Shown: positions 1 through 6,110 of the stretch, piece by piece
Layout of the letters: every line of letters begins with the position of its first letter
Numbering within the stretch: the stretch's first letter is position 1
DNA from: Zymomonas sp.
GTDB taxonomy: Bacteria > Pseudomonadota > Alphaproteobacteria > Sphingomonadales > Sphingomonadaceae
Reading direction: 5' to 3'
Assembly: GCF_020216885.1 (NCBI RefSeq)
Contig: NZ_JAIWON010000132.1
Location: forward strand, 1-9,517
Length of the DNA: 9,517 nucleotides
Program-made: the position numbers and the translations under genes
The notes under the pieces: generated by a model
What the model saw: only the letters and a program-made list of their open reading frames with translations
Databases searched by the model: none
What the model was told of the DNA's origin: nothing

Positions 1-195
1 CCTAGTGCGATAGCATAAAGCATTGATAGAAATCCCAAACAATAAAATTAAATAAAAATGATTATTTACTAAAATAAAATTAAAATAATTTTAAATAAAA
101 ATTACTCTATAAAAACACCTTCACTAAAAACAGAAAAATTTATTTTAAAGAGCGTTTTTATTTCTAAAAATAGAAAAATATTCTATGGCACCCTA
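1..195. other. AT-rich non-coding lead before the UDG gene
   Basis: This stretch is extremely A/T-rich and I see no convincing gene in it. A TATAAA box at 108-113 could be a -10 element, but I find no good -35. A perfect 6-bp palindrome (TTTCTA, AAAA loop, TAGAAA) lies at 161-176, about 20 nt before the glycosylase start, and could be an operator or a weak hairpin. A three-codon ORF (ATG GCA CCC TAA) at 185-196 overlaps the ATG of the next gene as TAATG. On the minus strand an ATG at 24-22 begins a short open frame (MLYAIAL) that runs off the left edge. It is too short to call. Confidence 0.5.
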
Positions 196-927
196 ATGAC
201 TAAACAAAGACAAAGCACTGATTTTCAGAAGAAATACCCAAATTCAAAAGAGGATAACAAAGAGAATAGCCTTTCCATAGCCCCTCAAGAATCTATGCCG
301 AAGAGGGATTGCCCCCTTTGCCCTAGATTGGCAAGCCTCCGCCATGATTTACAAAAAGAGCATCCTGATTGGTTTAATGCCCCTGTGCCACCTTTTGGGG
401 ATGACGATCCTTGGCTAGCTATCGTCGGCCTTGCCCCTGGTATGAAAGGTGCTAATCGCACGGGACGACCTTTCACCGGCGATTTTGCTGGTATTCTTCT
501 TTATGAAACGCTGCTGAAATATGGATTAGCGACCGGTCATTATCAGGCGGATATCAATGATGGTTTCACATTAAAGGGGGCTGTCGTTTTAAATTCGGTG
601 CGCTGCCTTCCGCCGCAAAACAAGCCGACAACGCAAGAGATGGTGACCTGCCGCCCATTCTTTCTGGGAGCAATGGCGCATTATTCTCATCTGAAAGTTA
701 TTCTGGCCTTGGGGCATATTGCCCATCAGACCATTTTGCGGGCTTTTGGTATCTCTTTATCTTCGATGCCTTTTAAACACGGAGCCGCCTATCAGCTTTC
801 GCCAGAAATACAGCTTGTCGATAGCTATCATTGCTCACGCTATAATCAGAATACCCGCCGCCTAACAGAAGATATGTTTGATGATGTTTTTGCGAAAATA
901 ATAGAATGTCGCGGAACTGAGGATTAA
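196..927 (+). CDS. Family 5-like (UdgB-type) uracil-DNA glycosylase
   Basis: A 243-residue DNA-repair glycosylase that would remove uracil and perhaps other deaminated bases in base-excision repair. Motif A (GLAPGMKGANRTGRPFTGD, residues 78-96) matches family 5 rather than family 4, which has a GEAPG-type motif. Four cysteines in the usual spacing for a 4Fe-4S cluster are C39 and C42 (CPLC) plus C137 and C152. Motif B at 210-219 reads SYHCSRYNQN. The conserved His (H212) is present, but the usual proline of HPSRxN is cysteine (C213). The first 33 residues are charged, Asn/Ser/Lys-rich and outside the fold, so M34 (position 295) is a possible true start. I see no strong ribosome binding site for either start. 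The ATG at 196 overlaps the stop of a three-codon mini-ORF. The gene is likely monocistronic. The superfamily is clear; the exact family and substrate are inferred. Confidence 0.85.
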   Translation: MTKQRQSTDFQKKYPNSKEDNKENSLSIAPQESMPKRDCPLCPRLASLRHDLQKEHPDWFNAPVPPFGDDDPWLAIVGLAPGMKGANRTGRPFTGDFAGILLYETLLKYGLATGHYQADINDGFTLKGAVVLNSVRCLPPQNKPTTQEMVTCRPFFLGAMAHYSHLKVILALGHIAHQTILRAFGISLSSMPFKHGAAYQLSPEIQLVDSYHCSRYNQNTRRLTEDMFDDVFAKIIECRGTED

Positions 928-999
928 AAATAAAGAGCCTGTCCCTGAATAATAAATTCGGATGTGATTTTATCAAGGAATCACGACAGAGAAGGCGTT

Positions 1000-1077
1000 A
1001 TGACAACGTTTACCATATGGTTAGGTTGGTTATTATTGATAACCTCGACGAACTTTTTTTTCAAACTTATTTTTTGA
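1000..1077 (+). CDS. Possible 25-residue hydrophobic leader or small membrane protein
   Basis: A short ORF in the gap between the glycosylase and gnl encodes MTTFTIWLGWLLLITS followed by TNFFFKLIF and TGA. Almost the whole product is hydrophobic and could form one membrane segment. A purine-rich AGAGAAGG (988-995) precedes the ATG by only 4 nt, which is closer than ideal. The ORF contains a perfect inverted repeat (GGTTAT, 5-nt loop, ATAACC; 1028-1044) followed by eight T at 1054-1061. It is flanked by AATCACGA (979-986) and TCGTGATT (1089-1096). It could be a leader peptide, a small membrane protein or chance. No family is recognised. Confidence 0.25.
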   Translation: MTTFTIWLGWLLLITSTNFFFKLIF

Positions 1078-1166
1078 GACGTTAACTATCGTGATTTTTC
1101 TTTAATTTTTTAGAAAAATAACAAGACTTTTTATGACCTTTTTTGAATAAAGATGCGGTTAGTTGC

Positions 1167-1171
1167 AGGAG
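1167..1171 (+). promoter_or_regulatory. Ribosome binding site of gnl (decides start)
   Basis: AGGAG lies 7 nt before the ATG at 1179, which is ideal spacing. It is the strongest argument for starting gnl at 1179. The in-frame TTG at 1143 would add 12 residues and has no comparable site in front of it. Confidence 0.8.
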
Positions 1172-1178
1172 TCGTAAA

Positions 1179-2249
1179 ATGACCACTGGTCGTATGTCTC
1201 GTCGAGAATGCCTTTCCGCAGCTGCCATAGTGCCTATTGCCGCTATGACAGCAACCGCCACTATTACAGGATCAGCTCAGGCTGCAAAGAATAATATGAA
1301 CGGATCTACCATCGGTAAGATTACCAAATTTTCACCTCGCCTTGATGCTATTTTAGATGTCTCTACCCCAATTGAGGTCATTGCATCTGATATTCAATGG
1401 TCAGAAGGCCCTGTATGGGTCAAAAATGGCAATTTCCTGCTGTTTAGTGATCCGCCCGCCAATATCATGCGTAAATGGACGCCCGATGCCGGTGTCAGCA
1501 TCTTCCTGAAACCTTCAGGTCATGCAGAACCCATTCCGGCCGGTCAGTTCCGTGAACCCGGTTCCAACGGTATGAAAGTTGGCCCCGATGGCAAAATCTG
1601 GGTTGCAGACAGTGGCACGCGCGCCATCATGAAAGTGGATCCGGTCACCCGTCAGCGCAGCGTTGTTGTCGATAACTATAAAGGCAAACGCTTTAACAGC
1701 CCGAATGACCTCTTCTTCTCGAAGTCAGGCGCTGTCTATTTCACTGATCCGCCTTATGGTCTGACCAATCTTGATGAATCCGACATCAAAGAGATGAACT
1801 ACAATGGTGTGTTCCGTCTCTCTCCTGATGGTCGTTTAGATTTGATCGAAGCCGGTCTTAGCCGCCCGAATGGTTTGGCTCTGTCCCCTGATGAAACGAA
1901 ACTTTATGTTTCTAACTCAGATCGCGCCAGCCCGAATATCTGGGTTTATTCTTTGGACAGCAATGGCTTGCCCACCAGCCGGACTTTACTGCGTAATTTC
2001 CGCAAAGAATATTTCGATCAGGGACTTGCCGGTCTGCCTGATGGTATGAATATCGACAAACAGGGCAATCTTTTTGCGTCTGCTCCGGGCGGTATTTACA
2101 TTTTCGCACCAGATGGTGAATGTTTGGGTCTTATCTCTGGTAACCCAGGTCAGCCACTGTCAAACTGTTGCTTTGGTGAAAAAGGCCAGACCTTGTTCAT
2201 CTCGGCTTCTCACAATGTTGTGCGCGTTCGCACCAAAACCTTTGGATAA
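1179..2249 (+). CDS. gnl: Periplasmic gluconolactonase (SMP-30 family), Tat-exported
   Basis: A 356-residue gluconolactonase that hydrolyses D-glucono-1,5-lactone to gluconate. In Zymomonas this lactone comes from periplasmic glucose-fructose oxidoreductase. The N-terminus has a twin-arginine leader: SRRECL at 7-12, an Ala-rich hydrophobic core, and a likely cut after SAQA (residue 35). This gives a mature protein of about 321 residues. The rest is an SMP-30/gluconolactonase six-bladed beta-propeller. Predicted metal or substrate ligands are E76 (WSEGPVW), N176 (NSPNDL), N231 (RPNGLALSPD) and D288 (LPDGMNID). The ATG at 1179 is chosen over TTG 1143 because of the AGGAG 7 nt upstream and because the Tat motif then sits close to the N-terminus. 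It appears to be transcribed alone from the 928-1178 gap. The sequence is close to my memory of Z. mobilis gnl. Confidence 0.96.
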   Translation: MTTGRMSRRECLSAAAIVPIAAMTATATITGSAQAAKNNMNGSTIGKITKFSPRLDAILDVSTPIEVIASDIQWSEGPVWVKNGNFLLFSDPPANIMRKWTPDAGVSIFLKPSGHAEPIPAGQFREPGSNGMKVGPDGKIWVADSGTRAIMKVDPVTRQRSVVVDNYKGKRFNSPNDLFFSKSGAVYFTDPPYGLTNLDESDIKEMNYNGVFRLSPDGRLDLIEAGLSRPNGLALSPDETKLYVSNSDRASPNIWVYSLDSNGLPTSRTLLRNFRKEYFDQGLAGLPDGMNIDKQGNLFASAPGGIYIFAPDGECLGLISGNPGQPLSNCCFGEKGQTLFISASHNVVRVRTKTFG

Positions 2250-2398
2250 TTATTGTCTGTCATAAAAATATAAAAAACAGATAATATACAAAATTCAGGC
2301 CCGTTTTAAGGGAAGTAATAGAAGAGGATGCCAAAAGGCAAATTCCTGACGGGCCCTGATAAGAGAAAGAACAAAAAAATTCTTTCTGAAGAATACGC
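2250..2398 (+). repeat. Hairpin-rich spacer after gnl
   Basis: This short gap holds several stacked inverted repeats. The first is TATTGTCTGT (2251-2260) against ACAGATAATA (2277-2286), a 10-bp stem with one G-T pair. The second is TCAGGCCCGT (2295-2304) against ACGGGCCCTGA (2349-2359), a 10-bp stem with one bulged C. Inside it is TGCC-AAAA-GGCA (2329-2340), flanked by AGGA and TCCT. The third is AGAAAGAA (2364-2371) against TTCTTTCT (2380-2387), a perfect 8-bp stem. None is followed by a clear T-run, so they are not textbook intrinsic terminators. They may still end gnl transcription or protect its 3' end. The nested GC-rich arm resembles a REP-type element, but I see no second copy here. 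Confidence 0.5.
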
Positions 2399-2404
2399 TA
2401 TAAT
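2399..2404 (+). promoter_or_regulatory. Candidate -10 box of the serine hydrolase gene
   Basis: A perfect TATAAT lies about 67 nt before the GTG start at 2471, giving a leader of roughly 60 nt. No convincing TTGACA-like -35 is found at the usual distance; the region there is the third hairpin of the spacer. The call rests on the single hexamer and its position. Confidence 0.4.
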
Positions 2405-2470
2405 TTGGCTATCTTTCTTTTCTGACCGCTTTATTGTCGGATGATATTCCAGAGAAGAAAGTAAGCAATC

Positions 2471-3604
2471 GTGGCCTCGTCTCTTTCCGATAGACTTGAC
2501 GCAATCATTCAACAAAGCCTTGATACCCAAAGATTAGTGGGCTGTGTTTTGTTGGTCGCCCATAATGGGCAATTGATTTATCAGAAAACTGCTGGTTGGA
2601 AGGATAGAGAAAAACAGCAGGCGCTAGCTCTCGATAGTGTTTTTCGTCTCTCTTCAGTAACAAAACCTCTAGTGACAGCAGCGGCGCTTCGATTAGTCGA
2701 AGAAGGTCGGATTAGCTTAGATACGCCTGTTACCCGATGGCTACCTTATTTTAAGCCCAAATTTGCCAATGCCCCCGAACCCCCTGTTATTACCCTCCAT
2801 CATCTCTTAACGCATCAAAGCGGCCTGAATTACGGTTTTTCTTTGCCGGAGGATTCCGTTTACCAACGTTTGGGTATTTCGGACGGGATCGATTTTTGCC
2901 CAACCCTAACGCTTGAAGAAAATATGCGCCGATTGGCGAAAGCCCCGCTATTCTATTACCCGACAGAAGGATGGGCTTATTCGCTGGGGATGGATGTGGT
3001 CGGCGCTATGCTTGAAAAGCTTTGTCAGCGCCCTTTGCCTGAGATTATCGCCGATTATGTTACCCGTCCCTTGGGATTAAAAAGCTGCTGTTTCTGGGCA
3101 GAATCCGATGATCTAGCGGTACCTTATTATAATACGGAATCCGAGCCTCGAAGAATGGGGGATAAAGAGATCTATGGCGGTATTATTTTCTCCCCTCGCC
3201 GCGCAACAGAAAAGCAAGCCTATCCCTCTGGCGGCGCTGGAATGGTTGGCAATGCCAAAGATTTACTCCATTTCTTCGAGATATTGAGAACAGGCAAACA
3301 GGGATTTTTAAGTCAGGCAACAATCAACCGCATGTTTACCAACTATATTGATCCCAAAATATCGACTGATAAAGCCGGTTTTGGGTTTGGATATGGCGGA
3401 TCGCTTGTGGTTGACCCCGATAAAGTTGGAAGTGGTCAATCGGAAGGCACGATGCAATGGGGCGGCGTATATGGCCATAGATGGTTTATTGATCGCAAAC
3501 GCGCCATCACCGTGGTTTCGCTTACGAATACTTCTTTTGAAGGGATGAATGGCGCCTTCACCGAGGATTTCACCAAGGCTATTTATCAAAATATTGATAA
3601 ATAA
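2471..3604 (+). CDS. Beta-lactamase-fold serine hydrolase (EstB-like esterase type)
   Basis: A 377-residue enzyme of the class C beta-lactamase / penicillin-binding-protein-like superfamily. The catalytic SxxK is S62-V-T-K65 and the conserved tyrosine is Y170 in a YSLGMD motif. PSGGAGM lies at 252-258, and a W330-G-G segment sits where penicillin-recognising enzymes have KTG. The YSL tyrosine motif and the W-GG in place of KTG are typical of family VIII esterases such as EstB. An esterase or unknown hydrolase is therefore more likely than a true beta-lactamase. No signal peptide is seen, so it is probably cytoplasmic, unlike secreted AmpC enzymes. The GTG at 2471 is chosen because an in-frame TAA at 2462-2464 blocks any upstream start. 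A weak GAAAG (2457-2461) is the only ribosome binding site. The natural substrate is unknown. Confidence 0.88.
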   Translation: MASSLSDRLDAIIQQSLDTQRLVGCVLLVAHNGQLIYQKTAGWKDREKQQALALDSVFRLSSVTKPLVTAAALRLVEEGRISLDTPVTRWLPYFKPKFANAPEPPVITLHHLLTHQSGLNYGFSLPEDSVYQRLGISDGIDFCPTLTLEENMRRLAKAPLFYYPTEGWAYSLGMDVVGAMLEKLCQRPLPEIIADYVTRPLGLKSCCFWAESDDLAVPYYNTESEPRRMGDKEIYGGIIFSPRRATEKQAYPSGGAGMVGNAKDLLHFFEILRTGKQGFLSQATINRMFTNYIDPKISTDKAGFGFGYGGSLVVDPDKVGSGQSEGTMQWGGVYGHRWFIDRKRAITVVSLTNTSFEGMNGAFTEDFTKAIYQNIDK

Positions 3605-3679
3605 ATGGAGTATAAGCCGCCTTGGGTTGAAAATTAACCTAGAATTTAAGGGGTATTTTAGAGCTTTTCCCATTCAGCA

Positions 3680-3775
3680 ATGATGATGGTCGGAAAGGGT
3701 GCGCACTTGTCCGATCAGGATTTAACAGACGTAACCTCGAATTTGGAAGGCATTAAAAGACGCTATCAGCTCTAG
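3680..3775 (+). CDS. Possible 31-residue ORF or gene remnant
   Basis: In the gap after the serine hydrolase, an ORF starting with three ATG codons encodes a hydrophilic peptide. Its C-terminal part, LSDQDLTDVTSNLEGIKRRY, looks protein-like. From memory it resembles the C-terminal tail of CsbD-like stress proteins (L-T-D-x-D-L ... Q-E-R-Y-G), but this is a weak impression. I see no ribosome binding site, and an in-frame TAG at 3659-3661 closes the frame upstream. Its 3' end overlaps the candidate terminator. It may be a small gene, the decayed tail of a longer one, or chance. Confidence 0.2.
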   Translation: MMMVGKGAHLSDQDLTDVTSNLEGIKRRYQL

Positions 3776-3791
3776 CTTTTTTGATAAAGCG
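3755..3791 (-). terminator. Candidate intrinsic terminator of the lysC-ptsP operon
   Basis: Read on the minus strand just past the ptsP stop, CGCTTTATCA (3791-3782) pairs with TGATAGCG (3768-3761), an 8-bp stem with a 2-nt bulge. It is followed by TCTTTT (3760-3755). The plus strand has a T6 run after AGCTCTAGC at 3776-3781, so the element might also stop transcription coming from the convergent serine hydrolase side. The stem is only moderately GC-rich. Confidence 0.45.
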
Positions 3792-3805
3792 CATCTGATA
3801 TTCAG

Positions 3806-6094
3806 TTAATTGATAACCACGCCGTGTTTTTTTGCCCATGTTTCAAGCTGGTCACCGATATTACTGGCACCGCTTGTAACCAATTCCCGAATAAAGGGCG
3901 CAAAAGCATCCCGATCCAAAGAGCGGATCATTGCCTTGATGGGACCTATGGCTACTGGCGTGATAGAAAGCCGTTTCAAGCCTAATCCGATAAGCGCCAT
4001 CGCTGTCAGAGTGCGACCGCCCATTTCCCCGCAAATGCCGACCTTACACCCCGCAGTATTCGTCTGATCGATAATTCGGGACAGAAAACGCAGCAAGGCC
4101 GGAGAGAGCCAGTCATATCTTTCTGCCAATTTAGGATAGGCGCGATCGGCTGCAAAAAAGAATTGGATCAGATCATTAGTGCCAATCGACAAGAAATCGA
4201 GTTTGGGCAACAGAATATCAAGTGTCTCAGCTAAGGAAGGCACTTCCAGCATCGAGCCATAATAAATTCTCTTCGCGCGCGGCTTGTCATGTTTTGTAAG
4301 CCAAGCATTTTGTTTTTCAAAGACAGCGCGTGCCTGTTCATATTCCCATGGCTCGGCAATCATCGGGAACATGACATAAAGCGTTTTTCCCGCAGCGCCT
4401 TCAATCAATGCCCGCGCCTGAACCTTTAGCAGGGCTTTCTTTTCGAGAGCCAAACGGATAGCACGCCAGCCTAAAGCTGGATTTTCTTCGACGGTTTCGT
4501 CGCTGTTATTGATATAGGGCAGCGTTTTATCGTTACCGATATCGACTGTCCGAAAAATAACAGGGCGATCACCTGCCGCTTCCAAAATATCGCGATAAAG
4601 GCGGAGTTGTCTTTCCCGTCTGGGGAGTGTTGAAGAAACCAGAAATTCAAATTCGGTTCTGAAAAGGCCGATTCCGTCGGCGCCTGTGGCCTCTAAGGCG
4701 GCGACATCATCGCGCAAACCGGCGTTAATCATCAATTCGATGCGATGATTGTCGCGGGTGATAGCCGGTAAATCGCGCATAGCTGCAAATTCGGCACGTC
4801 TTTTCCGGCTAAGGGCAAAACGGGTGGCAAAGGCTTCTTCTATTTCAGGCGTGGGACGAATAAAGACCGCCCCTTGATTGCTATCGACAAGCAACAAATC
4901 GCCTTCTCTCACGCCTTGATGAATTTCTTTGACCCGCCCCAAAACCGGAATACCGATAGCCTTGGCAACAATCGTGACATGAGAAGTCAGCGAACCTTCT
5001 TCGAGGACAATGCCTTTCAAACGCCGACGATCATATTCCAGCAATTCTGCGGGACCCATATTGCGGGCAATCAGAATAGCATCATCATGCAAGCCCAGTC
5101 TGGCAGCGGTACCTAACTGTCCCGAGACCAATCGTAACAAACGGTTGGACAAGTCTTCAAGATCGTGAAGGCGGTCAGCCAAAATCGGATCACCAATCTC
5201 ACGCATCCGCATCCGATTATGTTGCTGCACACGCTCAATAGCAGCTTCGGCCGTTAGACCGCTATCAATCGCTTCGTCAATGCGCCGCCGCCAGCCTTCA
5301 TCATAGGCAAACATCCGGTAGGTAGCCAGCACTTCGCGATGATCGTTGGAATTACCAAAAAACTCGGCTTCCTGTGCCATATGCTCGATTTGTTCCCGCA
5401 TACGGGCAAAGGCCGCATTCAATCTTTGTCTTTCGACTTCGACATCTTCGGCAACGGTAAATTCAATGGTCACACGAGGCTGGTGGAAAACAGCATAGCC
5501 GCGCCCCATACCTTCCACCAATTTAAGCCCGCTATAGCGTAACGAGCCTTGCTCTTTAGAGGAGCTACTGGCGAGGCTATTTTCATCAATCAGACCGGCG
5601 CTAAAAATAAGTTCAGCCAGCACCATGGCGACCGTTTGAAGCGCTTCGACCTCGATATCGGTAAAGCGACGCGATTCAGCCGATTGGACAGCTAAAACGC
5701 CGACAGCCTGTTCCCGTCTGACAATCGGGACACCGGCAAAGCTGTGAAAAAACTCTTCTCCGGTTTCAGGATTATAGACAAAATCGGGATGGCTTGTGGC
5801 TTCACTTAAATTCAGAATTGCCATATCACGGGCAATAGTGCCGACAAGTCCCTGCCCCAGACTAAGGCGGGTGACGTGGACGGCTTCCTGTTTCAAGCCA
5901 TAGGTTGCAAAAAGTTCGAGAACCCCATCACGCAGCAGATAGATAGAGCAGACATCGCTCAATAGGGCTGTGCTGATAATTTGCACCACCTGATCGAGTT
6001 TTGACTGGGCATTGGAGCGCGAGGCCATAACATCGTGTAAACGTGTTAAAATTTCTCGCGCGGCAATGGTTGCTATCTGCTGGGATGGGGGCAT
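3806..6094 (-). CDS. ptsP: PTS Enzyme I with GAF domain (nitrogen PTS, EI-Ntr)
   Basis: A 762-residue phosphoenolpyruvate-protein phosphotransferase that takes phosphate from PEP and passes it to an HPr/NPr-type carrier in the regulatory nitrogen PTS. A GAF sensor domain spans about residues 20-165, with GVPI at 121-124. A helical HPr-binding region follows (about 190-340). The swivelling domain carries the phosphorylated H372 in EEGSLTSHVTIVAKAIGIP. The PEP-binding barrel has R479 (GLFRTEFEF), R515 (FRTVDIG), E617 (GSMLEVPS), N640-D641 (SIGTNDL) and catalytic C688 (GICGEMGG). All expected active-site residues are present and the length fits full-size PtsP. It is the last gene of the minus-strand operon, 16 nt after the flavoprotein stop. 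No Shine-Dalgarno precedes the ATG (only ATAAAATT), so translation may depend on upstream ribosomes. The GAF domain and the lack of neighbouring sugar permeases point to regulation rather than sugar uptake. Confidence 0.95.
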   Translation of the reverse strand: MPPSQQIATIAAREILTRLHDVMASRSNAQSKLDQVVQIISTALLSDVCSIYLLRDGVLELFATYGLKQEAVHVTRLSLGQGLVGTIARDMAILNLSEATSHPDFVYNPETGEEFFHSFAGVPIVRREQAVGVLAVQSAESRRFTDIEVEALQTVAMVLAELIFSAGLIDENSLASSSSKEQGSLRYSGLKLVEGMGRGYAVFHQPRVTIEFTVAEDVEVERQRLNAAFARMREQIEHMAQEAEFFGNSNDHREVLATYRMFAYDEGWRRRIDEAIDSGLTAEAAIERVQQHNRMRMREIGDPILADRLHDLEDLSNRLLRLVSGQLGTAARLGLHDDAILIARNMGPAELLEYDRRRLKGIVLEEGSLTSHVTIVAKAIGIPVLGRVKEIHQGVREGDLLLVDSNQGAVFIRPTPEIEEAFATRFALSRKRRAEFAAMRDLPAITRDNHRIELMINAGLRDDVAALEATGADGIGLFRTEFEFLVSSTLPRRERQLRLYRDILEAAGDRPVIFRTVDIGNDKTLPYINNSDETVEENPALGWRAIRLALEKKALLKVQARALIEGAAGKTLYVMFPMIAEPWEYEQARAVFEKQNAWLTKHDKPRAKRIYYGSMLEVPSLAETLDILLPKLDFLSIGTNDLIQFFFAADRAYPKLAERYDWLSPALLRFLSRIIDQTNTAGCKVGICGEMGGRTLTAMALIGLGLKRLSITPVAIGPIKAMIRSLDRDAFAPFIRELVTSGASNIGDQLETWAKKHGVVIN

Positions 6095-6110
6095 AATTTT
6101 ATAAAAACCG

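Noticed and set aside
773..976. 67-codon minus-strand ORF across the end of the glycosylase gene
   Set aside because: It is antisense to the conserved motif B region, has no recognisable family or ribosome binding site, and most of it is explained by the glycosylase reading frame.
2471..3604. Reading the serine hydrolase as an antibiotic-resistance beta-lactamase
   Set aside because: No signal peptide, no KTG and a YSL rather than YxN motif; an esterase-type function fits better.
3308..3673. 121-codon minus-strand ORF over the end of the serine hydrolase
   Set aside because: It is antisense to conserved W-GG and neighbouring residues of the hydrolase; composition looks like a shadow frame.
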